Assembly: GCF_051014685.1 (NCBI RefSeq)
Contig: NW_027478399.1
Location: forward strand, 1,116,001 to 1,180,000
DNA: 64,000 nucleotides
Reading direction: 5' to 3'
Origin: Ptiloglossa arizonensis
Taxonomy: Eukaryota; Arthropoda; Insecta; Hymenoptera; Colletidae
A program made the translations under genes and the position numbers. Below, piece after piece: positions 38,511 through 51,660 of the stretch; position 1 is the first letter of the stretch; each line of letters starts with the position of its first letter. The notes below the pieces were generated by a model that searched no databases, had not been told where the DNA came from, and saw only the letters and a program-made list of their open reading frames with translations.

Positions 38511-41500
38511 AACCATTCCTTCATTTCGAACTCCCATATCTGGCGAACGGATTGACGAACTCGAGAAATTCCTGTTGCATCTGAAAGTAGAAACTCGCCC
38601 GAATACAGCGGCAAGTGTACTTTTGCCCTAGGCCATAGTTGTTATTGGTTTCGAGTATCATGGTTGCGAATATTTTGATGGTTTCTGAACCATTCCTTAA
38701 TTTCAAACTCCCATATCTCGCGAACGGATTGACGATCTCGAGAAATTCCTGTTGCATCTGAAAGTAGAAACACGCCCGATTGCAGTGGTGTGTGTAGTTT
38801 TCCCCTAGGCCATTCCAGTTATTGGTTTCGAGTATCAGACCAGCGAAATTTTTGATGGTTTCTCAACCATTCCTTAATTTCGAACTCCCATATCTCGCGA
38901 CCGCAATCGCGAACTCGAGAAATTCCTGTTGCACCTGAAAGTAGAAACTCGCCTGAATACAGCGGTAAGTGTACTTTTCCCCTAGGCCATTCCAGTTATT
39001 GGTTTCGAGTATCAGACCAGCGAAATTTTTGATGGTTTCTCAACCATTCCTAAACTTCAAACTCCCATATCTCGCGAACGGATTGACGATCTCGAGAAAT
39101 TCCTGTTGCATCTGAAAGTAGAAACACGCCCGAATACAGTGCTGTGTGTACTTTTCCCCTAGGCCATTCCAGTTATTGGTTTCGAGTATCAGACCAGCGA
39201 AAATTTTGATGGTTTCTCAACCATTCCTTAACTTCAAAGTCCCAAATCTCGCGAACGGATTGACGAACTCGAGAAATTCCTGTTGCATCTGAAAGTAGAA
39301 ACACGCCTGATTGCAGTGGTGTGTGTACTTTTCCCCTAGGCCATTCCATTTATTGGTTTCGAGTATCAGACCAGCGAAAATTTTGATGGTTTCTCAACCA
39401 TTCCTTCACTTCAAACTCCCATATCTCGCGAACGGATTGACGATCTCGAGAAATTCCTGTTGCATCTGAAAGTAGAAACACGCCTGATTGCAGTGGTGTG
39501 TGTACTTTTCCCCTAGGCCATTCCATTTATTGGTTTCGAGTATCAGACCAGCGAAAATTTTGATGGTTTCTCAACCATTCCTTCACTTCAAACTCCCATA
39601 TCTCGCGTACGGTTTGACGAACTCGAGAAATTCCTGTTGCATCTGAAAGTAGAAACTCGCCCGATTACAACGGTGTGTGTACTTGTCCCCTAGGCCATTC
39701 CAGTTATTGGTTTCGAGTATCAGACCAGCGAAATTTTTGATGGTTTCTCAACCATTCCTTAATTTCAAACTCCCATATCTCGCGAACGGATTGACGATCC
39801 CGAGAAATTCCTATTGCATCTGAAAGTAGAAACTCGCCCGATTACAGCGGTGTGTGTATTTTTTCCCTAGGCCATAGTATTTATTGGTTTCGAGTACCAG
39901 GGTTGCAAAAATTTTGATGGTTTCTCAACCATTCCTTAACTTCGAACTCCCATATCTCTCGAACGGATTGACGAACTCGAGAAATTCCTGTTGCATCTGA
40001 AAGTAGAAACTCGCACGATTACAACGGCATGTGTATTTTTTCCCTAGGCCATTCCAGTTATTGGTTTCGAGTATCAGACCAGCGAAATTTTTGATGGTTT
40101 CTCAACCATTCCTTAACTTCAAACTCCCATATATCGCGAACCGATTGACGATCACGAGAAATTCCTGTTGCATCTGAAAGTAGAAACTCGCCCGATTACA
40201 GCGGTGTGTGTATTTTTGCCATAGGCCATAATAGATATTGGTTTCGAGTATCATGGTTGCGAAAATTTTGATGGATTCTCAACCATTCCTTAACTTCGAA
40301 CTCCCACATCTCGCGAACGGATTGACGAACTCGAGAAATTCCTGTTCCATCTTAAAGTAGAAACTCGCACGATTACAACGGTATGTGTATTTTTCCCCTA
40401 GGCCATTCCAGTTATTGGTTTCGAATATCAGACCAGCGAAAATTTTGATGCTTTCTCAGCCATTCCTTAACTTCAAACTCCCATATCTCGCGAACGGATT
40501 GACGAACTCGAGAAATTCCTGTTGCATCTGAAAGTAGAAACTCGCCCGATTACAGCGGTGTGTGTATTTTTGCCCTAGGCCATAGTATTTATTGGTTTCG
40601 AGTATCAGGGTTGCAAAAATTTTGATGGTTTCTCAACCATTCCTTAACTTCGAACTCCCATATTTCGCGAACGGATTCTCGAACTTGAGAAATTCCTGTT
40701 GCATCTGAAAGTAGAAACTCGCACGATTACAACGGCATGTGTATTTTTCCCCTTGGCCTTTGTAGTTATTGGTTTCGGGAATCAGACTTGCGAAAATTTT
40801 GATGGTTTCTCAACCATTCCTTAACTTCTAACCCCCATATCTCGCGAAGGGATTGACGATCTCGAGAAATTCCTGTTGCATCTGAAAGTAGAAACTGGCC
40901 CGATTACAGCGGTGTGTGTATTTTTGCCCTAGGCCATAGTAGTTATTGGTTTCGATTATCAGACTTGCGAAAATTTTGATGGTTTCTCAACCATTCCTTA
41001 ACTTCGAACTCCCATATCTCGCGAACGGATTCACGAAATCGAGAAATTCCTGTTGCATCTGAAAGTAGAAACTCGCCCGAATACAGCGGTAAGTGTACTT
41101 TTGCCCCAGGCCATAGTAGTTATTGGTTTCGAGTATCAGGGTTGCGAATATTTTGATGGTTTCTCAACCATTCCTTCACTTCTAACTCCCATATCTGGCG
41201 AACGGATTGACGATCTCGAGAAATTCCTGTTGCATCTGAAAGTAGAGACACGCCCGATTACAGTGGTGCGTGTACTTTTCCCCTAGGCCATTCCAGTTAT
41301 TGGTTTCGAGTATCAGACCAGCGAAAATTTTGATGCTTTCTGAACCATTCCACAACTTCAAACTCCCATATCTCGCGAACGGATTGACGAACTTGAGAAA
41401 TTCCTGTTGCATCTGAAATTAGAAACTCGCACGATTACAATGGTGTGTGTACTTTTCCCCTAGGCCATTCCAGTTATTGGTTTCGAGTATCAGACCAGCG

Positions 41501-43885
41501 AAATTTTTGATGGTTTCTCAACCATTCCTTAACTTCAAACTCCCATATCTCGCGAACGGATTGACGAACTCGAGAAATTCCTGTTGCATCTGAAAGTAGG
41601 AACTCGCCCGATTACAGCGGTGTGTGTATTTTTGCCCTAGGCCATGGTATTTATTGGTTTCGAGTATCAGGGTTGCAAAAATTTTGATGGTTTCTCAACC
41701 ATTCCTTAACTTCGAACACCCATATCTCGCGAACGGATTCACGAACTTGAGAAATTCCTGTTTCATCTGAAAGTAGAAACTCGCACGATTACAACGGCAT
41801 GTGTATTTTTCCCCTAGGCCATTCCAGTTATTGGTTTCGAGTATCAGACCAGCGAAAAATTTGATGCTTTCTCAACCATTCCACAACTTCAAACTCCCAT
41901 ATCTCGCGAACGGATTGACGAACTTGGGAAATTCCTGTTGCATCTGAAAGTAGAAACTCGCACGATTACAACGGTATGTGTATTTTTCCCCTAGGCCATT
42001 CCAGTTATTGGTTTCGAATATCAGACCAGCGAAAATTTTGATGCTTTCTCAACCATTCCTTAACTTCAAACTCCCATATCTCGCGAACGGTTTGACGAAC
42101 TCGAGAAATTCCTGTTGCATCTGAAAGTCGAAACTCGCCCGATTACAATGGTGTGTGTACTTGTCCCCTAGGCCATTCCAGTTATTGGTTTCGAGTATCA
42201 GACCAGCGAAATTTTTGATGGTTTCTCAACCATTCCTTAACTTCAAACTCCCATATCTCGCGAACGGATTGACGAACTCGAGAAATTCCTGTTGCATCTG
42301 AAAGTAGAAACTGGCCCGATTACAGCGGTGTGTGTATTTTTGCCCTAGGCCATAGTAGATATTGGTTTCGGGTATCATGGTTGCGAAAATTTTGATGGTT
42401 TCTCAACCATTCCTTAACTTCGAACTCCCATATCTCGCGAACGGATTGACGAACTCGAGAAATTCCTGTTCCATCTGAAAGTAGAAACTCGCACGATTAC
42501 AACGGTATGTGTATTTTTCCCCTAGGCCATTCCAGTTACTGGTTTCGAATATCAGACCAGCGAAAATTTTGATGCTTTCTCAACCATTCCTTAACTTCAA
42601 ACTCCCATATCTCGCGAACGGATTGACGAACTCGAGAAATTCCTGTAGCATCTGAAAGTAGAAACTCGCCCGATTACAGTGGTGAGTGTACTTTTCCCCT
42701 AGGCCATAGTAGTTATTGGTTTCGATTATCAGACTTGCGAAAATTTTGATGGTTTCTCAACCATTCCACAACTTCAAACTCCCATATCTCGCGAACGGAT
42801 TGACGAACTCGAGAAATTCCTGTTGCATCTGAAAGTAGAAACTCGCACGATTACAACGGTATGTGTATTTTTGCCCTAGGCCGTAGTAGATATTGGTTTC
42901 GAGTATCATGGTTGCGAAAATTTTGATGGTTTCTCAACCATTCCTTAACTTCGAACTCCCATATCTCGCGAACGGATTGACGAACTCGAGAAATTCCTGT
43001 TCCATCTGAAAGTAGAAACTCGCACGATCACAACGGTATGTGTATTTTTCCCCTAGGCCATTCCAGTTATTGGTTTCGAGTATCATGGTTGCGAAAATTT
43101 TGAAGGTTTCTCAACCATTCCTTAACTTCGAATTCCCATATCTCGCGAACGGATTGACGAACTCGAGAAATTCCTGTTCCATCTGAAAGTAGAAACTCGC
43201 ACGATTACAACGGTATGTGTATTTTTCCCCTAGGCCATTCCAGTTATTGGTTTCGAGTACCACGGTTGCGAAAATTTTGATGGTTTCTCAACCATTCCTT
43301 AACTTCGAACTCCCATATCTCGCGAACGGATTGACGAACTCGAGAAATTCCTGTTCCATCTGAAAGTAGAAACTCGCACGATTACAACTGCATGTGTATT
43401 TTTCCCCTAGGCCTTTGTAGTTATTGGTTTCGGGAATCAGACTTGCGAAAATTTTGATGGTTTCTCAACCATTCCTTCACTTCTAACTCCCATATCTGGC
43501 GAACGGATTGACGAACTCGAGAAATTCCTGTTGCATCTGAAAGTAGAAACTCGCCCGAATACAGCGGTAAGTGTACTTTTGCCCTAGGCCATAGTAGTTA
43601 TTGGTTTCGAGTATCAGGGTTGCGAATATTTTGATGGTTTCTCAACCATTCTTTAATTTCAAACTCCCATATCTCGCGAACGGATTGACGATCTCGAGAA
43701 ATTCCTGTTGCATCTGAAAGTAGAAACTCGCCCGATTACAGCGGTGTGTGTATTTTTGCCCTAGGCCATAGTAGATATTCGTTTCGAGTATCATGGTTGC
43801 GAAAATTTTGATGATTTCTCAACCATTCCTTAACTTCGAACTCCCATATCTCGGGAACGGATTGACGAACTCGAGAAATTCCTGT
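38055..43885. repeat. Block A2: second copy of block A
   Basis: About 33 monomers in the same order as 1-6360, three monomers shorter overall. The left boundary is shared with the 4-monomer HOR, so position 1 of the window aligns equally well to 36639, 37347 or 38055. The right boundary is near 43885: up to there both copies carry a CTCGGGAACGG monomer, after which A1 has TTGCATCTG and A2 has TTCCATCTG and the variant orders separate. Direct orientation. Confidence 0.8.
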
Positions 43886-46641
43886 TCCATCTGAAAGTAG
43901 AAACTCGCCCGATTACAACGGTATGTGTATTTTTCCCCTAGGCCATTCCAGTTATTGGTTTCGAGGATCAGACCAGCGAAAATTTTGATGCTTTCTCAAC
44001 CATTCCTTAACTTCAAACTCCCATATCTGGCGAACGGATTGACGATCTCGAGAAATTCCTGTTGCACTTGAAAGTAGAAACACGCCCGATTACAGTGGTG
44101 TGTGTACTTTTCCCCTAGGCCATTCCAGTTATTGGTTTCGAGTATCAGACCAGCGAAAATTTTGATGCTTTCTCAACCATTCCGCAACTTCAAACTCCCA
44201 TATCTCGCGAACGGATTGACGAACTCGAGAAATTCCTGTTGCATCTGAAAGTAGAAACTCGCCCGAATACAGCGGTAAGAGTACTTTTCCCCTAGGCCAT
44301 TCCAGTTATTGGTTTCGAGTATCAGACCCGCGAAATTTTTGATGGTTTCTCAACCATTCCTTAACTTCAAACTCCCATATCTCGCGAGCGGATTGACGAA
44401 CTCGAGAAATTCCTATTGCATCTGAAAGCAGAAACTCGCCCGATTACAACGGTATGTGTATTTTTGCGATAGGCCAAAGTAGTTATTGGTTTCGAGTATC
44501 AGACCAGCGAAATTTTTGATGGTTTCTCGACCATTCCTTAACTTCAAACTCCCATATCTCGCGAACGGATTGACGAACTCGAGAAATTCCTATTGCATCT
44601 GAAAGGAGAAACTCGCCCGATTACAACGGTATGTATATTTTTGCCCTAGGCCAAAGTAGTTATTGGTTTCGAGTATCAGACTTGCGAAAATTTTGATGGT
44701 TTCTCATCCGTTCCTTAACTTCAAACTCCCATATCTCGCGAACGGATTGGCGAACTCGAGAAATTCCTGTTGCATCTGAAAGTAGAAACTCGCCCTATTA
44801 CAGCGGTGTGTGTATTTTTGCCCTAGGCCATAGTATTTATTGGTTTCGTGTATCAGGGTTGCAAAAATTTTGATGGTTTCTCAACCATTCCTTAAGTTCG
44901 AACTCTCATATCTCGCGAACGGATTCACGAACTTGAGAAATTCCTGTTGCATCTGAAAGTAGAAATTCGCACGATTACAACGGCATGTGTATTTTTCCCC
45001 TAGGCCTTTGTAGTTATTGGTTTCGAGAATCAGACTTGCGAAAATTTTGATGGTTTCTCAACCGTTCCTTAACTTCAAACTCCCATATCTCGCGAACGGA
45101 TTCACGATCTCGAGAAATTCCTGTTGCATCTGAAAGTAGAAACTCGCACGATTACAACGGCATGTGTATTTTTCCCCTAGGCCGTTGTAGTTATTGGTTT
45201 CGGGAATCAGACTTGCGAAAATTTTGATGGTTTCTCAAACATTCCTTAACTTCTAACCCCCATATCTCGCGAACGGATGGACGAACTCGAGAAATTCCTG
45301 TTTCATCTGAAAGTAGAAATTCGCCCGATTACAACGGTATGTGTATTTTCCCCTAGGCCATTGTAGTTATTGGTTTCGAATATCAGACATGCGAAAATTT
45401 TGATGGTTTCTCAACCATTCCTTAACTTCAAACTCCCATATTAATGGAACGGATTGACGAACTCGAGAAATTCCTATTGCATCTGAAAGCAGAAACTCGC
45501 CCGATTACATCGGTGTGTGCATTTTTGCCCTAGGCCATAGTAGTTATTGGTTTCGAGTATCAGACTTGCGAAAATTTTGATGGTTTCTCAACCATTCCTT
45601 AACTTCGAACTCCCATATTATGCGAACGGATTGACGAACTCGAGAAATTCCTATTGCATCTGAAAGCAGAAACTCGCCCGATTACATCGGTGTGTGCATT
45701 TTTGCCCTAGGCCATAGTAGTTATTGGTTTCGAGTATCAGACTTGCGAAAATTTTGATGGTTTCTCAACCATTCCTTAACTTCAAACTCCCATATCGCGC
45801 GAACGGATTGACGAACACGAGAAATTCCTACTGCATCTGACAGCAGAAACTCGCCCGATTTCAACGGTATGTTTACTTTTCCCCTAGGCCATTCCAGTTA
45901 TTGGTTTCGAGTATCAGACCAGCGAAAATTTTGATGGTTTCTCAACCATTCCTTAATTTCAAACTCCCATATCTCGCGAACGGATTGACGAACTCGACAA
46001 GTTCTTCTTGCATCTGAAAGCAGAAACTCGCCCGATTACAACGGTATGTGTATTTTTCCCCTAGGCCATTGTAGTTATTGGTTTCGAGTATCAGACTTGC
46101 GAAAATTTTGATGGTTTCTCAACCATTCCTTAACTTCAAACTCCCATATCTTGCGAACGGATAGACGAACTCGAGAAATTCCTGTTTCATCTGAAATTAG
46201 AAATTCGCCCGGTTACAACGGTATGTGTATTTTTCCCCTAGGCCATTGTAGTTATTGGTTTCGAGTATCAGACTTGCGAAAATTTTGATGGTTTCTCAAC
46301 CATTCCTTAATTTCAAACTTCCATATCTCGCGAACGGATTGACGAACTCCCGAAGTTCCTGTTGCTTCTGAAAGTAGAAACTCGCCCCATTACAATGGTG
46401 TGTGTACTTTTCCCCTAACCCATAGTAGTTATGGGATTCGAGTATCAGACTTGCGAAAATTTTGATGGTTTGTCAACCACTCCTTCACTTCAAACTCCCA
46501 TATCTCGCGAACGGATTGACGAACTCGAGAAATTCCTATTGCATCTGAAAGCAGAAACTCGCCCGATTACAACGGTATGTGTATTTTTGCCCTAGGCCAT
46601 AGTAGTTATTGGTTTCGACTATCAGACTTGCGAAAATTTTG

Positions 46642-46657
46642 ATGGTTTCTCAACCAT
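46642..46657. repeat. Perfect short hairpin dyad in the monomer
   Basis: ATGGTT and AACCAT are perfect inverted arms of 6 bp around a TCTC loop. The element is present in most monomers. Variants with GATGGTTGCTCAACCAT keep both arms and change only the loop. Subtypes with GATGCTTTC, GGATTCTC or CAAACGTTCC break the stem. The symmetry is seen directly; extrusion or any function is inference. It is listed here once for the reference monomer. Confidence 0.75.
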
Positions 46658-46672
46658 TCCTTAATTTCAAAC

Positions 46673-46689
46673 TCCCATATCTCGCGAAC
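46673..46689 (-). other. CENP-B-box-like 17-mer in the consensus monomer (8/9)
   Basis: Read on the minus strand the 17-mer is GTTCGCGAGATATGGGA. Against the CENP-B box core NTTCGNNNNANNCGGGN it matches TTCG, the central A and GGG; only the first C of CGGG is T. That is 8 of 9 key positions. The site is in the canonical monomer, so it would occur hundreds of times across the window. Common monomer variants (CTGGCGAA, CTCACGAA, CTCTCGAA, CTCCCGAA) change only unconstrained positions of the motif. Other variants (GCGGCC, GCGACC, GCGTAC) do damage it. Chance of an 8/9 or better match in one 177-bp monomer on both strands is roughly 4% at equal base frequencies. Binding is not shown. Confidence 0.55.
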
Positions 46690-49150
46690 GGATTGACGAA
46701 CTCGAGAAATGCCTGTTGCATCTGAAAGTAGAAACTCGCCCCATTACAATGGTGTGTGTACTTTTCCCCTAGGCCATTCCAGTTATTGGTTTCGAGTATC
46801 CGACCAGCGAAATTTTTGATGGTTTCTCAACCATTCCTTAACTTCAAACTCCCATATCTTGCGAACGGATAGACGAACTCGAGAAATTCCTGTTTCATCT
46901 GAAAGTAGAAATTCGCCCGGTTACAACGGTATGTGTATTTTTCCCCTAGGCCATTGTAGTTATTGGTTTCGAGTATCAGACTTGCGAAAATTTTGATGGT
47001 TTCTCAACCATTCCTTAACTTCAAACTCCCATATCTCGCGAACGGATTGACGAACTCGAGAAATTCCTGTTTCATCTGAAAGTAGAAACTCGCCCGATTA
47101 CAACGGTATGTGTATTTTTCCCCTAGGCCATTGTAGTTATTGGTTTCGAATATCAGACATTCGAAAATTTTGATCGTTTCTCAACCATTCCTTAACTTCA
47201 AACTCCCATATTATGCGAACGGATTGACGAACTCGAGAAATTCCTATTGCATCTGAAAGCAGAAACTCGCCCGATTACATCGGTATATGTATTTTTGCCC
47301 TAGGCCATAGTAGTTATTGCTTTCGAGTTTCAGACCAGCGAAAATTTTGATGGTTTCTCAGCCATTCCTTAACTTCAAACTCCCATATCTCGCGAACGGA
47401 TTGACGAACACGAGAAATTCCTATTGCATCTAACAGCAGAAACTCGCCCGATTTCAACGGTATGTGTACTTTTCCCCTAGGCCATTCCAGTTATTGGTTA
47501 CGAGTATCAGACCAGCGAAAATTTTGATGGTTTCTCAACCATTCCCTAACTTCAAACTCCCATATCTCGCGAACGGATTGACGAACTCGCGAAGTTCCTG
47601 TTGCCTCTGAAAGTAGAAACTCGCCCCATTACAATGGTGTGTGTACTTTTCCCCTAGGCCTCTGTAGTTATTGGTTTCGAGTATCAGACTTGCGAAAATT
47701 TTGATGGTTTCTCAACCATTCCTTAATTTCAAACTCCCATATCTCGCGTACGGATTGAAGAACTCGCGAAGTTCCTGTTGCTTCTGAAAGTAGAAACTCG
47801 CCCCATTACAATGGTGTGTGTACTTTTCCCCTAACCCATAGTAGTTATGGGTTTCGAGTATCAGACTTGCGAAAATTTTGATGGTTTGTCAACCATTCCT
47901 TAAATTCAAACTCCCATATCTCGCGAACGGATTGACGAACTCGAGAAACTCCTATTGCATCTGAAAGCAGAAACTCGCCCGATTACAACGGTATGTGTAT
48001 TTTTGCCCTAGGCCTCTGTGGTTATTGGTTTCGAGTATCAGACTTGCGAAAATTTTGATGGTTTCTCAACCGTTCCTTAAATTCAAACTCCCATATCTCG
48101 CGAACGGATTGACGAACTCGAGAAATTCCTGTTGCATCTGAAAGTAGAAACTCGCCCGATTACAAGGGTATGTGTATTTTTCCCCTAGGACTTTGTAGTT
48201 ATTGGTTTCGGGAATCAGACTTGCGAAAATTTTGATGGTTGCACAACCATTCCTTAACTTCAAACTCCCATATCTCGCGAACGAATAGACGAACTCGAGA
48301 AATTCTTGTTGGATCTGAAAGCAGAAATTCGCCGGATTACAGCGGTACGTGTATATTTGCGCTAGGCCATAGTAGTTATTGGTTTCGAGTATCAGACTTG
48401 CGAAAATTTTGATGGTTTCTCAACCATTCCTTAATTTCAAACTCCCATATCTCGCGAACGGATCGACGAACTCGCGAAGTTCCTGTTGCTTCTGAAAGTA
48501 GAAACTCGCCCCATTACAATGGTGTGTGTACTTTTCCCCTAGGCCATTCCAGTTATTGGTTTCGAGTATCAGACCAGCGAAATTTTTGATGGTTTCTCAA
48601 CCATTCCTTAACTTCAAACTCCCATATCTCGCGAACGGATGGACGAACTCGAGAAATTCCTGTTTCATCTGAAAGTAGAAATTCGCCCGATTACAACGGT
48701 ATGTGTATTTTTCCCCTAGGCCTTTGTAGTTATTTGTTTCGAGTATCAGACTTGCGAAAATTTTGATGGTTTCTCAACCATTCCTTAACTTCAAACTCCC
48801 ATATCTCGCGAACGGATTGACGACCACGAGAAATTCCTATTGCATCTGAAAGCAGAAACTCGCCCAATTGCAAGGGTACGTGTATTTTTGCCCTAGGCCA
48901 TAGTAGTTATTGGTTTCGAGTATCAGACATGCGAAAATTTTGATGGTGTCTCAACCATTCCTTAACTTCAAACTCCCATATCTCGCGAACGGATGGACGA
49001 ACTCGAGAAATTCCTGTTTCATCTGAAAGTAGAAATTCGCCCGATTACAACGGTATGTGTATTTTTCCCCTAGGCCATTGTAGTTATTGGTTTCGAGTAT
49101 CACACGTGCGAAAATTTTTATGGTTGCTCAACCATTCCTTAGTTTCAAAC

Positions 49151-49167
49151 TCCCGTATCACGCGAAC
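49151..49167 (-). other. Second complete CENP-B box match (9/9)
   Basis: The minus-strand 17-mer is GTTCGCGTGATACGGGA, again meeting all nine constrained positions. This monomer shares the CCCGTAT change with the site at 31273 but has CACGCG instead of CTCGCG inside the unconstrained stretch. It lies in region F in a different subfamily background, so the two perfect sites probably arose independently. Function is not demonstrated. Confidence 0.6.
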
Positions 49168-51660
49168 GGATTGACGAACTCGAGAAATTCCTATTGCATC
49201 TGAAAGCAGAAACTCGCGCGATTACAACAGTATGTGTATTTTTCCCCTAGGCCTTTGTAGTTATTTGTTTCGGGCATTAGACCTGCGAAAATTTTGATGG
49301 TTTCTCAACCATTCCTTAGCTTCACACTCCCATATCTCGCGAACGGATTGACGAACACGAGAAATTCCTCTTGCATCTGAAAGTAGAAACTCGCCCGATT
49401 ACAATGGTGTGTGTACTTTTCCCGTAGGCCATTCCAGTTATTGGTTTCGAGTATCAGACCAGCGAAAATTTTGATGGTTTCTCGACCATTCCTTAACTTC
49501 AAACTCCCATATCTCGCGAACGGATTGACGAACTCGAGAAATTCCTCTTGCATCTGAAAGCAGAAATTCGCCGGATTACAGCGGTATGTGTATTTTTGCC
49601 CTAGGTCATAGTAGTTATTGGTTTCGAGTATCAGACTTGCGAAAATTTTGATGGCTTGTCAACCATTCCTTAACTTCAAACTCCCATATCTCGCGAACGA
49701 ATTGACGAACGCGAGAAATTCTTGTTTCATCTGAAAGCAGAAACTCGCCCGATTACAATGGTGTGTGTACTTTTCCCCTAGGCCATTCCAGTTATTCGTT
49801 TCCAGTATCAGACTTGCGAAATTTTTTATGGTGTCTCAACCATTCCTTAACTTCAAACTCCCATATCTCGCGAACGGATTCAGGAACTCGAGAAATTCAT
49901 ATTGCATCTGACAGCAGAAGCTCGCCCGATTTCAACGGTATGTGTACTTTTCCCCTAGGCCATTCCAGTTATTGGTTTCGAGTATCAGACCAGCGAAAAT
50001 TTTGATGGTTTCTCACCCATTCCCTAACTTCAAACTCCCATATCTCGCGAACGGATTGACGAACTCCAGAAATTCCTGTTGCATCGGAAAGTAGAATCTC
50101 GCCCGATTACATCGGTATGTGTATTTTTCCCCTAGGCCTTTGTAGTTATTGGTTTCGGGAATCAGACTTGCGAAAATTTTGATGGTTTCTCAACCATTCC
50201 TTAACTTCAAACTCCCATATCTCGCGAACGGATTGACGAACACGAGAAATTCCTATTGCTTCTGAAAGCAGAAACTCGCCCCATTACAATGGTGTGTGTA
50301 CTTTTCTCCTAGGCCATTCCAGTTATTGGTTTCGAGTATCAGACCAGCGAAAATTTTTATGGTTTCTCATCCATTCCTGAACGTCAAACTCCCATATCTC
50401 GCGAACGGATTGACGAACTCGAGAAACTCCTATTGCATCTGAAAGTAGAAACTCGCCCGATTACAACGGTATGTGCATGTTTCCCCTATGCCTTTGTAGT
50501 TATTGGTTTCGGGAATCAGACTTGCGAAAATTTTGATGGTTGCTCAACCATTTCTTAACTTCAAACTCCCATATCTCGCGAACGGATTGACGAACTCGAG
50601 AAATTCCTGTTGCATCTGAAAGCAGAAACTCGCGCGATTACAACGGTACGTATATTTTTCCCCTAGGCCTTTGTAGTTATTGGTTTCGAGAATCAGACAT
50701 GCGAAAATTTTTATGGTTGCTCAACTATTCCTTAACTTCAAACTCCCATATCTCGCGAACGAATTGACGAACACGAGAAATTCTTGTTGCATCTGAAAGC
50801 AGAAACTCGCCCGATTACAACGGTATGTGTATTTTTCCCCTAGGCCATTGTAGTTATTTGTTTCGAGTATCAGACTTGCGAAAATTTTGATGGTTGCTCA
50901 ACCATTCCTTAACTTCAAACTCCCATATCTCGCGAACGGATTGACGAACTCGAGAAATTCCTGTTTCATCTGAAAGCAGAAACTCGCGCGATTACAACAG
51001 TATGTGTATTTTTCCCCTAGGCCTTTGTAGCTATTTGTTTCGAGTATTAGACTTGCGAAAATTTTGATGGTTTCTCAACCATTCCTTAACCTCAAACTCC
51101 CATATCTAGCGAACGGATTGACGAACACGAGAAATTCCTCTTGCATCTGAAAGTAGAAACTCGCCCGATTACAATGGTGTGTGTACTTTTCCCCTAGGCA
51201 ATAGTAGTTATGAGTTTCGAGTATCAGACTTGCGAAAATTTTGATGGTTTCTCAAACATTCCTTAACTTCAAACTCCCATATCTCGCGAACGGATTGACG
51301 AACTCGAGAAATTCCTGTTGCATCTGAAAGTAGAAACTCGCCCGATTACAATTGTTTGTGTACTTCTACCCTAGGCCATTCCAGTTATTGGTTTCGAGAA
51401 TCAGACCAGCGAAATTTTTGATGGCTTCCCAACCATTCCTTAACTTCAAACTCCCATATATCGCGAACGGATTGACGAACTCGAGAAATTCTTGTTGCAT
51501 CTGAAAGTAGAAACTCGCCCGATTACAACGGTATGTGTATTTTTCCCCTTGGCATCTGTAGTTATTGGTTTCGGGAATCAGACTTGCGAAAATTTTGATG
51601 GTTGCTCAACCATTCCTTAACTTCAAACTCCCATATCTCGCGAACGAATTGACGAACTCG

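Larger units (their letters stand above)
46526..46702 (+). repeat. Representative satellite monomer (reference copy)
   Basis: This copy is close to the hand-derived consensus and gives a coordinate key for the other entries. It runs from CGAG to the base before the next CGAG at 46703, exactly 177 bp. Landmarks are CCTAGG at 46591-46596, the TTATTGGTTTCG block from about 46606, AAAATTTT at 46633-46640, the short hairpin at 46642-46657, the CENP-B-box-like 17-mer at 46673-46689 on the minus strand, and TCGCGA at 46682-46687. The consensus has about 73 G+C in 177 (41%). It has 10 CpG against about 7.5 expected from base composition. One monomer is 59 codons long, which matters when reading open frames in the array. 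Confidence 0.9.
43886..48060. repeat. Region E: mixed monomers with local recurrences
   Basis: About 23.5 monomers, rich in CCATTGTAG, TTTCATCTGAAAG and GAAATTCGCCC variants. CATCGGTGTGTGC monomers at 45508 and 45685 are adjacent copies 177 bp apart, and a related CATCGGTATATG copy is nine monomers further at 47278. The CCCCTAACCCATAG variant recurs at 46415 and 47831, eight monomers apart, together with GAAGTTCCTGTTGCTTCTG. No longer block structure was found by eye, and I see no non-satellite sequence. Confidence 0.65.

Noticed and set aside
46526..46702. Relationship to a legume centromeric satellite, because AATTTCTCGAG on the minus strand recalls a string I remember from soybean
   Set aside because: Only about 11 bases from memory, and the unit lengths differ (177 against about 92). 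A database search with the monomer would decide; a match along most of the unit would be needed.
46526..46702. The monomer as an ancient dimer of about 88 bp
   Set aside because: Comparing the two halves by eye gives only short shared strings such as ACTCG, with no collinear similarity.
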